Below are positions 23,128 to 32,071 of a stretch of 64,000 bases of DNA, piece by piece. The notes beneath the pieces were generated by a model. That model had not been told where the DNA came from. It was given only the letters and a program-made list of their open reading frames with translations, and made no database searches. The translations under genes were made by a program, and so were the position numbers. Origin of the DNA: Streptomyces profundus (GTDB lineage Bacteria > Actinomycetota > Actinomycetes > Streptomycetales > Streptomycetaceae); assembly GCF_020740535.1 (NCBI RefSeq), contig NZ_CP082362.1:7251501-7315500 (forward strand), written 5' to 3'. Position 1 is the first letter of the stretch; each line of letters starts with the position of its first letter.

Positions 23128-24717
23128 ATGGTGAACGAGGGGGAGCGCGGCCAAGTCCTGGACGGGCGCTTCGAGTTGGTCGAGCCGTTGGGCGGCGAGG
23201 ACGAGGGCGGACGCTGGCGGGGGCGGGACATCGCCCTGCGGCGGGAGGTGACGATCCGACGGATCCGGCTCGACGGTTCCGACGCCGCCCAGGGCTCCGA
23301 GCCACGCGCGCTGCGGGAGGCCCGCGCGTTGGCCGGGCTCAGCCATCCGCATGTGGAGACGGTCCTGCACATCGTCCAGGAGCCGGGCGACCCCGTCCTG
23401 TGGGTCGTCACGGAGCTGGTGGCGGGGCGCACCCTCGCCGATCGCCTGGCCGACGGGCCGCTGACCGCGTCGGAGACCGCCGCCCTCGGCCGCCAGCTGC
23501 TCTCCGCCCTGCGTGCCGCGCACGCCGCCGGGCTCACCCACGGGGACATCCGGCCCGCCCGGGTGGTCCCGCACCCGGACGGCAGCGTGGTCCTCACCGG
23601 CTTCCTGGGCTCGGGCGCCGACGACGCCGACTCCCCGACCGGCCCCCGGGCACCCGAGTACCTCGCCCCCGAGCGCATCCGAGGCGGCGAGCCAGGGCCG
23701 GCGGCCGACCTCTGGTCGCTGGGCGTGCTCCTGTATGTCTGCGTCGAGGGACACCACCCACTGCGCCGGGCCACCCCGATGGCCACCCTGGCCGCCGTCC
23801 TCGACGGAGCTCCGCCACCCCCGGCCCGGGCCGGCGCGCTGGGGCCGGCGCTGCGGGCCCTCCTCGTCCAGGACCCGGCCGCCAGGCCATCGGGCGAGCG
23901 GCTGGACGCCCTGCTGGCCACCGCGACGACGGCCGGCCCGCCCCTGCCGCTCCCACCACCCCCACCGCCCTTCGCTCCGCCACCCCCCGCCCCCCGCCGC
24001 CCGTTCGGGCCGGTGGCCGTGGCGGTGACCGCCGTCGTGGCGGTGGTCGTCGCCTTCTCGGCCTACGCCCTGCTCCGGTCGTCCGACGACGACGACGCCG
24101 ACGGCGGTGACGACCGGGCCCGTTCGACGCCGTCAGGGAACGACACGGCCCCCTCGGCGGGGGCCACGGACCCCCCGCCAGATGACGAGGCGGACGCCCT
24201 GGTCATCGACGGGGTCAGGACCCTCGCGCCCGACGTCTACCGCCACGGTCTCGGCGAGACCAGCGAGCCCGTCCCCTACGAGCCCTCCGCCGGCGGGCGG
24301 ACCGCGCTCTCCGTCACCGTCGACCAGATCGAGACGGGCCGGCACGCGGACCTCGACGGCCTGATGGACCCCATCCAGTCCGAGGGCCTGAAGCCGGTCT
24401 ATCTGCGGGTGACCCTCACCAACCTCGGCGGCGAGACCATGACGCTGACATCCAGCATGTGGGTCGGCAACCTTGGCACCTTCGGCGTCTTCGACGAGGA
24501 CACCATCCCCATCGCGAACAACGTGTACGCCTTCGCGATCGAGGGCGAACCCGGCGAGTCCACCGCCCGGCCGGACGACCGGCACCTCCCGGTCGGCCAG
24601 TCGGCGGACTCCTGGGTCGTCGCCGCGATCCCCGAGGACGACGAACCCTCCCTGGTCTACTGGCAACCCGACTGGGACCCCATGGCGAACGGCTGGCTCC
24701 TCTGGGAGACGAGCTGA
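23128..24717 (+). CDS. Membrane-anchored Ser/Thr pseudokinase
   Basis: 529 residues. Residues 14-265 are a bacterial protein-kinase domain (YLAPERI, DLWSLGVLLYV), but key residues are changed: the ATP Lys position is Arg44 (VTIRRI), the HRDLKPEN loop reads HGDIRPAR (138-145), and DFG is replaced by TGF (157-159). A Pro-rich linker (271-290) leads to one membrane span (294-316), an acidic stretch, and an outer domain of about 200 residues resembling DUF4352-like beta domains. Catalysis looks lost, so a binding or sensor role is more likely. Not visibly linked to its neighbours. Confidence 0.82.
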   Translation: MVNEGERGQVLDGRFELVEPLGGEDEGGRWRGRDIALRREVTIRRIRLDGSDAAQGSEPRALREARALAGLSHPHVETVLHIVQEPGDPVLWVVTELVAGRTLADRLADGPLTASETAALGRQLLSALRAAHAAGLTHGDIRPARVVPHPDGSVVLTGFLGSGADDADSPTGPRAPEYLAPERIRGGEPGPAADLWSLGVLLYVCVEGHHPLRRATPMATLAAVLDGAPPPPARAGALGPALRALLVQDPAARPSGERLDALLATATTAGPPLPLPPPPPPFAPPPPAPRRPFGPVAVAVTAVVAVVVAFSAYALLRSSDDDDADGGDDRARSTPSGNDTAPSAGATDPPPDDEADALVIDGVRTLAPDVYRHGLGETSEPVPYEPSAGGRTALSVTVDQIETGRHADLDGLMDPIQSEGLKPVYLRVTLTNLGGETMTLTSSMWVGNLGTFGVFDEDTIPIANNVYAFAIEGEPGESTARPDDRHLPVGQSADSWVVAAIPEDDEPSLVYWQPDWDPMANGWLLWETS

Positions 24718-24765
24718 CCCGACGCGCCCCCGCCCGCCGTCATCTCGCCGCGCCCGTAAGGCCGT

Positions 24766-27090
24766 TCACTCGGTGAGGTCGAGCGCGGCGCGGACGATGC
24801 TGTCGGCGTCGATCCGGTGGTGGCGGTAGACGTCAGCGAGGGAGCCGGACTGGCCGAAGCGGGTGACGCCGAGCCGTCGGATCGGAACGTGGTGGATGCT
24901 GGCCAGGAAGGCCAGGGTGTGCGGATGCCCGTCCAGGACGGTGACCAGCGGGGTGGCGCGCTCCGCGGGGAAGACCTGGTCCAGGATCCAGTCGGCGGCC
25001 TCCCCGTGCCCGGCCCTGGCGTCGAGGGCGCGGTAGAGCAGCCCCGGGCTGGTCACGCACACCACGTCGGCCGGGACGCCGATTCCCTGGAGCCGGTCGG
25101 CGGCCTCCAGGGCCTCGGTCACCATGGCCCCCATGGCGGCGACGGTCACCCGGGCGCCGTCCCGTCGGCGCAGCGGATAGGCGCCGGCGACGACCTGGCG
25201 GCGGCGCCGTTCGCGGGCCGCCGGGTCGGCGGGGACGCGGGCGAGGGTCTGGTCGACGGGGCGGGTGGACAGTCGCAGATAGGCGGAGCCACCGTCGGGC
25301 CGGCCCAGGCGGGCGAGGGCGGCCAGCAGGGTCCACTCGGTGTCCAGGGCGAACGCCGGCTCCCAGGCGGTGCAGCCCGGCTGCTCGATGCCGAGGGAAG
25401 GGGTGGTGACGGACTGGTGGGCACCGCCCTCGGGCGCGAGGGTGACCCCGGACGGGGTGCCGACCAGTATCGACTGGCCGCCGGCGTAGATGCCGAACGA
25501 CCAGGGCTCCAGGGCTCGTTGCACAAAGGGGTCGTACAACACCCCGATGGGCAGCAGCGGTTCGCCCCAGCGGCTCCAGGTCGCGCCCAGCTCTCCCAGC
25601 AGGCCGACCAGATTGGTCTCGGCGATGCCCAACTCGATGTGCTGGCCGGTCGGCCGCTCCCGCCAGTGCAGGATCGTCTCGGCGTCGTCGGCGAACCAGT
25701 TCACCCGCTCCGTCGGAGACCAGACGCCGACCTTGTTGACCCAGCCGCCCAGGTTGGTGGTCGAGCTGACGTCGGGGCTGACCGTCACCACCCGGCGCGC
25801 CGCCTCCGGCGCGGTGCGGGTCAGGTCGAGCAGCACCCGGCCCAGGGCCGCCTGGGTGGTCGCCACCCCGCTCGGGGTGCGCCCGATATCGGCGGGCAGC
25901 GCGGGCGGCACGGCCGTGGGCACGGGGTCGCGACGCAGCCGCGCCGCCGTCTCCGCGCACAGGCCGGCAGCGGCGGACGTCGCGGCGAAGCCCTCCCAGG
26001 GCCGGTCGAGATCGGTGCCCAACCGGGCGGCGAGTTCCCGCATCTGCTGTTCCGTCAGCAGGGACGAGTGGTTCTGCGGGTGCCCCTCGGTGGGCAGGCC
26101 GTGGCCCTTGACGGTGTACGCGAAGATCACGGTCGGCCGTTCGTCGTCCACCTCGGACAGCGCGGTGTCGAGGGCGGCCAGGTCGTGGCCGCCCAGGTTG
26201 CGGAGAGCCGCCATCAGCGTCGCGTCGTCGATCCCGGCCAGCAGGCCGGCGACGGCCCGGGCTCCCGGTCCCGCGCCCGGCAGCCGCTCGCGCAGCTCGT
26301 CGGCCGGGCAGCGCAACAGGCGCTGGTACTCGGGGTTGGACATCTCGTCGATGCGGGCCCGCAGCGCGTCTCCGCCCGCGCGCGCGAAGAGCTCCTCAAG
26401 TCGCGTCCCGTACTTGAGGGTGAGCACCTGCCAGCCGGCCGCGGCGAACATGCCGTGCAGGCGGCCGGCGGCCATGTGCGGCACGACGCGGTCCAGGGAC
26501 TGCCGGTTCAGGTCGACGATCCACACCAGCTCGCCGAGTTCGGCGACGCCCGGGTCGAGCACCGCCTCCCACACCGCGCCCTCGTCCAACTCCGCGTCGC
26601 CGACCAGCGCGTACTGCCGCCCCGCGAAGCCGGCCCCCGGGGTCCCGTCCGCGTAGCGCCGGGCCAGGGCGCCCCAGATCGTCGCGGTGGCGCCGATGCC
26701 GACCGACCCGGTGGAGTAGTCGACGGGGTCCGGGTCCTTGGTGCGGCTCGGGTAGCTCTGGAGGCCGCCGAAGGCACGCAACGTCGACAGGTGCGAGGCG
26801 TCGAGCTCGCCGAGCAGGTGGTTGATCGCGTGCAGGACCGGCGAGGCGTGCGGCTTGACCGAGACCCGGTCCTCCGGGCGCAGATGACGGAACCACAGGG
26901 CCGTCATGATCGACACCATCGAGGCGCACGAGGCCTGGTGGCCGCCGACCTTGAGCCCCGAGGGGTTGGGGCGCACCCGGTTGGCGTGGTGCGTGATCGC
27001 GCTGGACAGCCACAGCACACGGTCCTCGATCTCGCGCAGCGCGTCGAGGGTGGCAGCCGTGGTCCGCCGGGCGGCGGGTGCGGTGGTCAT
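24766..27090 (-). CDS. Thiamine-diphosphate enzyme, pyruvate dehydrogenase E1 / transketolase-like
   Basis: 774 residues from ATG 27090 (GAGGAGACC upstream). Homodimeric E1/transketolase layout: N-terminal ThDP domain with ITHHANRVRPNPSGLKVGGHQASCAS, DYSTGSVGIGATATIW, the GDAELDEG...VDLNRQS ThDP/Mg motif and AYTVKGHGLPTEGHPQNHS; then pyrimidine-binding and C-terminal domains. The pattern is closest to AceE-type E1 but shorter than the 880-910 residues usual for actinobacterial AceE, lacking part of the N-terminal region. It may act on pyruvate or another 2-keto acid, or as a transketolase. No E2/E3 genes nearby. Divergent from rph across a 637-base gap. Confidence 0.82.
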   Translation of the reverse strand: MTTAPAARRTTAATLDALREIEDRVLWLSSAITHHANRVRPNPSGLKVGGHQASCASMVSIMTALWFRHLRPEDRVSVKPHASPVLHAINHLLGELDASHLSTLRAFGGLQSYPSRTKDPDPVDYSTGSVGIGATATIWGALARRYADGTPGAGFAGRQYALVGDAELDEGAVWEAVLDPGVAELGELVWIVDLNRQSLDRVVPHMAAGRLHGMFAAAGWQVLTLKYGTRLEELFARAGGDALRARIDEMSNPEYQRLLRCPADELRERLPGAGPGARAVAGLLAGIDDATLMAALRNLGGHDLAALDTALSEVDDERPTVIFAYTVKGHGLPTEGHPQNHSSLLTEQQMRELAARLGTDLDRPWEGFAATSAAAGLCAETAARLRRDPVPTAVPPALPADIGRTPSGVATTQAALGRVLLDLTRTAPEAARRVVTVSPDVSSTTNLGGWVNKVGVWSPTERVNWFADDAETILHWRERPTGQHIELGIAETNLVGLLGELGATWSRWGEPLLPIGVLYDPFVQRALEPWSFGIYAGGQSILVGTPSGVTLAPEGGAHQSVTTPSLGIEQPGCTAWEPAFALDTEWTLLAALARLGRPDGGSAYLRLSTRPVDQTLARVPADPAARERRRRQVVAGAYPLRRRDGARVTVAAMGAMVTEALEAADRLQGIGVPADVVCVTSPGLLYRALDARAGHGEAADWILDQVFPAERATPLVTVLDGHPHTLAFLASIHHVPIRRLGVTRFGQSGSLADVYRHHRIDADSIVRAALDLTE

Positions 27091-27479
27091 GGCGGAACGG
27101 TCTCCTCGTGCTGGGCACATCCGGCCGACGCGACACGCGCGACCGGCTGTGGGACGGGACGGACCACGGCGGCGGACGGAGCGCGCCGGGCTGGCCCCGG
27201 CACCGGTCGGGCCGGCTCAGGACCGGGTCACGGTCGGCCGCGCGATGTCGGGGCGTGATCGTTGCGGACGAGGAGATCACCGGTCCGGGAGGTCGCACAA
27301 GATCCGGCGAGGAAGTCGCGCAGATCGCCCAACCACCCACCGCTTGGGCCCCGCGGGGTGCGCACTATGCCCAACCCCGCCCGCGTCGACCCCGCCGACC
27401 CGGGCGGGAGGGCCGGGCCACGATCGGGGCCGCCTGGCCGCGCCCGAGGGCCGACGGCATCGACGGCACAAACACAAAG

Positions 27480-27503
27480 GGCAAGGAGACCGCGCTCCTT
27501 GCC
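27480..27503. repeat. Hairpin upstream of the rifamycin-associated element
   Basis: GGCAAGGAG and CTCCTTGCC form a perfect 9-6-9 inverted repeat. On the minus strand it is followed by a T-rich tract (CTTTGTGTTTGTG), so it could act as a terminator in that direction. No minus-strand gene ends there, so its role is open. Confidence 0.45.
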
Positions 27504-27526
27504 ACTCTCAACGTATAGCGCACCGG

Positions 27527-27545
27527 GGGGCTTGCGGCAAGACCC
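27527..27545 (+). promoter_or_regulatory. Rifamycin-associated element (RAE)
   Basis: GGGGCTTGCGGCAAGACCC matches from memory the 19-base RAE inverted repeat (GGGGCTTGCGGCAAGGCCC) found ahead of rifamycin-inducible resistance genes in actinomycetes; one position differs. It lies about 180 bases upstream of the rph start. Known work links RAE to induction of rph-type genes by rifamycins. Confidence 0.8.
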
Positions 27546-27727
27546 GGGGGGTGCCGCAAAATCGTCGGCCAAGGCCACAACCAGCGGAAATGAGGGCACG
27601 ACGTGCGTGTGTTGTCGACGTGTGGGGGACGCGGTGACGTCGGACCGGCGAGGGGATCGGCGCCGGTGCCGGGGTGCGCGCCGGCGCCGGTGAGGCGAGG
27701 GAACACCGCTGCCTCGGAGGTGGCGCG

Positions 27728-30355
27728 ATGACCGAGCGGTATGTGCGGGATCTCCGCGAGGTCGACGAGACGCGGATCGCGCTCGTCGGCGGCAAGGGAG
27801 CGCACCTGGGCGGGCTGTCGCGGATCGACGGCGTCCGCGTGCCGGACGGCTTCTGCGTGACGACGGACGCCTTCCGGCGGATCGTGGCACAGGCGCCGTC
27901 GATCGACGACCCGCTCGATCAGCTGTCGCGCCTGGACCCGGACGACCGGGAGGCGGTCCGCGAGCTCAGCGCGCGGATTCGTCGGTCCATCGAGGGAACC
28001 GCCGTCCCGGGCGATCTCGCGGCGGCGATCACCCGAGCGCTCGCCCGGTTCGGCGAGCGGGACGCCTACGCCGTCCGATCCAGCGCGACGGCGGAGGACC
28101 TGCCGACGGCCTCCTTCGCCGGCCAGCAGGACACCTACCTCAACGTGGTGGGGCCGGCGGCGATCCTCCGACACGTCAGCCGCTGCTGGGCCTCGCTGTT
28201 CACCGAACGGGCGGTGGTCTACCGCCAGCGCAACGGCATCGACCACCGCGCGGTCCTGATGGCCGTGGTGGTGCAGCGGATGGTCCTTCCCCGGGCGGCC
28301 GGCGTCCTGTTCACGGCCGACCCCGTCACGGGCAACCGGAAGGTCGCCACCGTGGACGCCGGCCTCGGCCTCGGCGAGGCCCTGGTCTCCGGCCTGGTGA
28401 ACCCGGACGTCTTCACGGTGCGCGACGGCGAGGTCGTTGCCAGGACGATCGCCGCCAAGGAGCGTGCCGTGCATGCCCTGCCGGCCGGCGGCACCCGGGA
28501 GGTGGCGGTCGACCCGCTGCGGCGGGAACAGCCGGCGCTGACGGACGCGCAGGTGGTGCGGCTCGTCCGGCTGGGGCGGCGGATCGAGGCGCACTTCGGC
28601 CGCCCGCAGGACATCGAGTGGTGTCTGGCCGACGATGACTTCCAGATCACGCAGAGCCGGCCGATCACCACCCTGTTCCCCGTCCCCGAGGCCGGCGACC
28701 AGGAGAACCGCGTCTATGTCTCCGTCGGCCACGGGCAGATGATGACCGACGCCATGAAGCCCCTGGGGCTCTCCGTGTGGCGGCTGACGGCGATGGTGCC
28801 GATGCACGAGGCGGGCGGCAGGCTGTTCGTCGACGTCACCTCGCGCCTGACCTCGCCCGCGAGCCGCGCCGGGCTGCTGGAGGTGATGGGGCGGGGCGAT
28901 CCGCTGATCAGGGACGCTCTGGAGACCGTCCTCGACCAGGACGACTTCGTCCCGTCGCGCCCGGACACGGATCCCGGCGGGCCGCCCGCCGGCGGTGCGC
29001 CGGCGCCGATCGAGACCGATCCGGCCGTCGTCACCGAGCTGGTCGAACGCAGCCGGGCGTCCATCGCGGCCCTGGAACGCGATATCCGGACGAAGACCGG
29101 GCCGGCGCTCTTCGACTTCCTGCTGGCGGCCTTCGAGGAGCACCGAAGCGTCCTCAGCGATCCGCTGAGCCTGCGGGCGATCATGGCGGGGATGGACGCC
29201 AGCTGGTGGCTCAACGACCGGCTGGGGGAGTGGCTGGGCGAGAAGAACGCGGCCGACACGCTGACGCTGTCCGCGCCCGACAACGTCACCTCCCGGATGG
29301 GACTGGCGCTGCTCGACCTCGCCGACGTGATCCGCCCGCATCCGGAGGTGGTGGCGTTCCTGCGAACCGCCGTAGGGAGGGGGGCCGTCGACGAGGGCTC
29401 CCCGGACCAGGGCTTCCTGGACGAGCTGGCGAAGCCCGCCGGCGGGGCCGAGGCGCGCGACGCCCTGGCGGCCTACCTCGACCGGTACGGCATGCGCTGC
29501 GTCGGCGAGATCGACATCACGAGGCCGCGGTGGTGCGAGCGCCCCACCGCGCTGGTGCCCGCGATCCTCGACAACGTCAGGAACTTCGAACCCGGCGCCG
29601 CCGAGCGGCGCTTCGAGGAGGGGCGGCGGAAGGCGTGGGCGAAGGAACAGGACGTCCTGGCCCGCCTGCGGGCCCTGCCGGACGGCGAGCGCAAGGCCGC
29701 GGAGACCAAGCGGATGATCGACCGGGTCAGAACCTTCATCGGCTACCGGGAGTACCCGAAGTACGGCATCGTCAGCCGCTACCTCGTCTACAAGCGGGCC
29801 CTGTTGGCGGAGGCCGAACGCCTCGTGCGGGCCGGTGTGCTGCCCGAGCGGGAGGACATCTTCTACCTCACCTTCCAGGAACTCCACGATGTGGTGCGCA
29901 CGAACCGGGCGGATGACCGGCTCGTCCAGCGGCGCAAGGAGGCGTTCCGGTCCTACCAGGCGCTCACGACCCCCCGGGTGCTCACCTCGGACGGTGAGGC
30001 CCTCACCGGGGCCTACCGGCGCGACGACGTGCCGGCCGGCGCGCTGAGCGGCCTGCCGGTCTCCGCCGGGACCGTCGAGGGCAGGGCCCGCGTCGTCCTC
30101 GACATGGCTCAGGCCGATCTCGAAGCGGGCGACATCCTGGTCACGACCTTCACCGACCCGAGCTGGTCGCCGCTGTTCCTCGGCATCGCGGGCCTGGTGA
30201 CGGAGGTCGGCGGCGTGATGACCCACGGCGCGGTGGTCGCCAGGGAGTACGGCCTGCCCGCCGTCGTGGGCGTGGCGGAGGCCACCCGGCTGATCCCGGA
30301 CGGTCAGCGGATCCGCGTGCACGGAACCGACGGATACGTCGAACTCCTGCCCTGA
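27728..30355 (+). CDS. rph: Rifampin phosphotransferase (rifamycin-inactivating)
   Basis: 875 residues from ATG 27728 (GAGGTGGCGCG ahead); a GTG-type start 54 bases earlier lacks support. Colinear with Listeria RPH throughout: N-terminal ATP-grasp domain (ALVGGKGAHLGGL, AVRSSATAEDLPTASFAGQQDTYLN, GVLFTADPVTGNRK), a central rifampin-binding domain (GEIDITRPRW, TFIGYREYPKYGIVSRYLVYK) and the C-terminal swivelling His domain with catalytic His833 in GGVMTHGAVVAREYG. The enzyme moves the beta-phosphate of ATP to the C21 hydroxyl of rifamycins, giving AMP and Pi. The RAE upstream supports rifamycin induction. A generic PEP synthase is excluded by the match along the whole length. Confidence 0.95.
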   Translation: MTERYVRDLREVDETRIALVGGKGAHLGGLSRIDGVRVPDGFCVTTDAFRRIVAQAPSIDDPLDQLSRLDPDDREAVRELSARIRRSIEGTAVPGDLAAAITRALARFGERDAYAVRSSATAEDLPTASFAGQQDTYLNVVGPAAILRHVSRCWASLFTERAVVYRQRNGIDHRAVLMAVVVQRMVLPRAAGVLFTADPVTGNRKVATVDAGLGLGEALVSGLVNPDVFTVRDGEVVARTIAAKERAVHALPAGGTREVAVDPLRREQPALTDAQVVRLVRLGRRIEAHFGRPQDIEWCLADDDFQITQSRPITTLFPVPEAGDQENRVYVSVGHGQMMTDAMKPLGLSVWRLTAMVPMHEAGGRLFVDVTSRLTSPASRAGLLEVMGRGDPLIRDALETVLDQDDFVPSRPDTDPGGPPAGGAPAPIETDPAVVTELVERSRASIAALERDIRTKTGPALFDFLLAAFEEHRSVLSDPLSLRAIMAGMDASWWLNDRLGEWLGEKNAADTLTLSAPDNVTSRMGLALLDLADVIRPHPEVVAFLRTAVGRGAVDEGSPDQGFLDELAKPAGGAEARDALAAYLDRYGMRCVGEIDITRPRWCERPTALVPAILDNVRNFEPGAAERRFEEGRRKAWAKEQDVLARLRALPDGERKAAETKRMIDRVRTFIGYREYPKYGIVSRYLVYKRALLAEAERLVRAGVLPEREDIFYLTFQELHDVVRTNRADDRLVQRRKEAFRSYQALTTPRVLTSDGEALTGAYRRDDVPAGALSGLPVSAGTVEGRARVVLDMAQADLEAGDILVTTFTDPSWSPLFLGIAGLVTEVGGVMTHGAVVAREYGLPAVVGVAEATRLIPDGQRIRVHGTDGYVELLP

Positions 30356-30380
30356 CCGCCCCCCTGGCGGAACGCGGGCG

Positions 30381-30412
30381 GCCCGCTCGGGTCACAGAGA
30401 TCCGAAGCGGGC
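30381..30412. terminator. Terminator between rph and the TetR gene
   Basis: GCCCGCTCGG pairs with CCGAAGCGGGC (one bulged A) around an 11-base loop. Placed between convergent genes, it can serve both strands. Confidence 0.5.
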
Positions 30413-30423
30413 GGCTCCTGCCG

Positions 30424-30993
30424 CTATGCCTGGTGACGGCATCCGGCGAGGAGGGTCGCGACCATGTGCTGGGCGTCGGCCTGGTCGTAGTCGGGGCCGG
30501 TGATGCAGAGGTTTCCGATGGCGCGCATGAGCGGGTAGGCGGTGATGCCGGGGTTGATCTCGTCGGCGGCGGCGCAGGCGTCGAGCAGCGTCGCGCAGGC
30601 CGGGAGCAGGGTGTCGAGCATGAGGGTGTGGAGGTTCTCCAGCCCCGGATCACCGGACCCCAGGGCGGCACCGAGGCCGTGCTTGGTCACCAGGAAGTCC
30701 ACGAACGCGTCGACCCAGCGGGTCAGGGCGGTGAAGGGAGAGGCCGATTCCGCCAGGAGCTGGGGCGCGAGCGCGGCACAGGTGTCGATCTGGTGCCGGT
30801 AGACGGCCGTGACGAGGTCGGCCCGGCTCGGGAAGTTCCGGTAGATCGTGCCGATGCCGACGCCGGCACGTTCGGCGATGTCGCGGATGGGGGCCTGGAC
30901 GCCCTGGTCCACGAAGACCGCCGCCGCAGCCGCCAGCACGGCGCCGCGGGTGCGTTGCGCCTGCGCCTGGCGTACCCCGACTGCTTCCGGCAC
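30424..30993 (-). CDS. TetR/AcrR-family repressor
   Basis: 189 residues from GTG 30993 with a GGGAGGG ribosome site; the frame continues upstream through its own operators but lacks a good start. The HTH is RDIAERAGVGIGTIYRNFPSRADLVTAVY, followed by a helical ligand domain with a C-terminal LMRAIGNLCITGPDYDQADAQHMVATLLAGC region typical of the SbtR-like group. It is divergent from an alpha/beta hydrolase gene across two copies of a 17-base dyad, so it most likely represses the hydrolase and itself. Confidence 0.92.
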   Translation of the reverse strand: MPEAVGVRQAQAQRTRGAVLAAAAAVFVDQGVQAPIRDIAERAGVGIGTIYRNFPSRADLVTAVYRHQIDTCAALAPQLLAESASPFTALTRWVDAFVDFLVTKHGLGAALGSGDPGLENLHTLMLDTLLPACATLLDACAAADEINPGITAYPLMRAIGNLCITGPDYDQADAQHMVATLLAGCRHQA

Positions 30994-31011
30994 GAGACCC
31001 TCCCTTTGCTC

Positions 31012-31028
31012 GCGGAACAATGTTCCGC
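31012..31028. promoter_or_regulatory. TetR operator copy 1
   Basis: GCGGAACAATGTTCCGC is a perfect 8-1-8 palindrome between the TetR start (30993) and the hydrolase start (31097). Confidence 0.7.
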
Positions 31029-31035
31029 TAAGTTG

Positions 31036-31052
31036 GCGGAACGACGCTCCGC
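31036..31052. promoter_or_regulatory. TetR operator copy 2
   Basis: GCGGAACGACGCTCCGC repeats the copy 1 pattern with one mismatch in the dyad; the centres are 24 bases apart, just over two helical turns, so both dimers could sit on the same face. Confidence 0.65.
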
Positions 31053-31096
31053 CAAAGTATGGCAGAGCGACCCCAGGGAGAAAGCGCAGGTCCCCC

Positions 31097-32008
31097 ATGT
31101 CTTCCCGCCCCCTCGACCAGCGGATCCTCTCGGTCAAGCCCATCACCGTTCCCGCGCCGGGGCGCGGCGTCGAGCTCCAGGTGAAGGTCACCGCCCCGCT
31201 GGCAGGTCACAACCTCCCCGTCATCGTGTTCTCCCACGGCAACGCGTGGTCCATGGACGGATACGAACCTCTCGTCGACCGGTGGGCAGCCGCCGGATTC
31301 GTCGTCGTGCGGCCCACCCACCTGGACTCCCGCCGCAACGGCATCGGGTGGGACGACCCGCGCTTCGCCACCATCTGGCGCGTCCGCGTCGCCGACCTCC
31401 ACGCGGTCCTGGACGGCCTCGGCGACATCCTTCTCCAAGCTGGTGACCTGGAGTCCCGCGTCGACCGTGAGCGGGTCGCGGTCGTCGGCCACTCCTGGGG
31501 TGCCCAGAGCGCCGGCGTGGTCCTCGGCGCGCGCGTACTCGACGCCGACGGCGTTCCCGGAGAGGACCTCTCCCACCCCGCGGTCTCGGCCGGCGCGCTG
31601 ATCGCGGCGACCGGAACCGGCGAAACGCTCACCCCGTTCGCCGTCGAACACCTGCCGTTCATGCGGCCGGACTACTCCACCATGGCCGCCCCGGCCTTGG
31701 TCGTCGCGGGCGGCAAGGACCAGTCCCAGCTCTCCACCCGGGGGCCGGAGTGGTTCACCGACGCCTACCACCTGAGCCCGTCCCCGAAGAGTCTCCTCGC
31801 CATCGCCGAGGGCGAACACACCCTCGGCGGCCTCGCCGGCGAGATGGTCGCCGAGACCACCGACGAGGACCCGGCCCGCGTCGCCCTCGTCGCCGACGCG
31901 ATCTCGGCCTACCTCCGCGACGCCTTCAAGCTCGGGGACGCCGCGTGGGTCGCACTCAACAACGCCGCGGCGGCCGGCGACGGCACATGGAGCGTCACCA
32001 GCAAGTGA
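31097..32008 (+). CDS. Alpha/beta hydrolase (chlorophyllase/PET-hydrolase-like fold)
   Basis: 303 residues from ATG 31097. The strand-loop VIVFSHGNAWSMDGYEPLVDRWAAAGFVVVRPTHLD is the oxyanion side, and the nucleophile Ser is in VAVVGHSWGAQSAG. A later KDQSQLSTRG region and the EGEHTLGG segment supply the likely Asp and His. No signal peptide, so it is cytoplasmic. Divergent from a TetR repressor with twin operators, a common arrangement for detoxifying or ester-cleaving enzymes induced by their substrate. The substrate cannot be read. Confidence 0.85.
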   Translation: MSSRPLDQRILSVKPITVPAPGRGVELQVKVTAPLAGHNLPVIVFSHGNAWSMDGYEPLVDRWAAAGFVVVRPTHLDSRRNGIGWDDPRFATIWRVRVADLHAVLDGLGDILLQAGDLESRVDRERVAVVGHSWGAQSAGVVLGARVLDADGVPGEDLSHPAVSAGALIAATGTGETLTPFAVEHLPFMRPDYSTMAAPALVVAGGKDQSQLSTRGPEWFTDAYHLSPSPKSLLAIAEGEHTLGGLAGEMVAETTDEDPARVALVADAISAYLRDAFKLGDAAWVALNNAAAAGDGTWSVTSK

Positions 32009-32071
32009 ACCCGGGCCGGCGAGCCTCTGAAACGGAAAGGGCGGCGCGTGCCGGGCCGCCGCCGCTCCGTC

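Larger units (their letters stand above)
27091..27727. other. Long intergenic region between the E1-like gene and rph
   Basis: 637 bases. I see no convincing gene here, although several frames stay open by chance. It holds a strong hairpin at 27480-27503, a rifamycin-associated element at 27527-27545, and about 180 bases from that element to the rph start. Confidence 0.6.

Noticed and set aside
24817..27258. An 813-codon plus-strand frame opposite the E1-like gene
   Set aside because: No motif, and the opposite strand has clear ThDP-enzyme motifs.
27365..30322. A 985-codon open frame antisense to rph
   Set aside because: Composition is that of a GC-skew shadow, it has no recognisable motif, and rph on the other strand matches a known enzyme from end to end.
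27728..30355. Calling this gene ppsA (PEP synthase)
   Set aside because: The central domain and overall colinearity match rifampin phosphotransferase, and a rifamycin-associated element precedes it.
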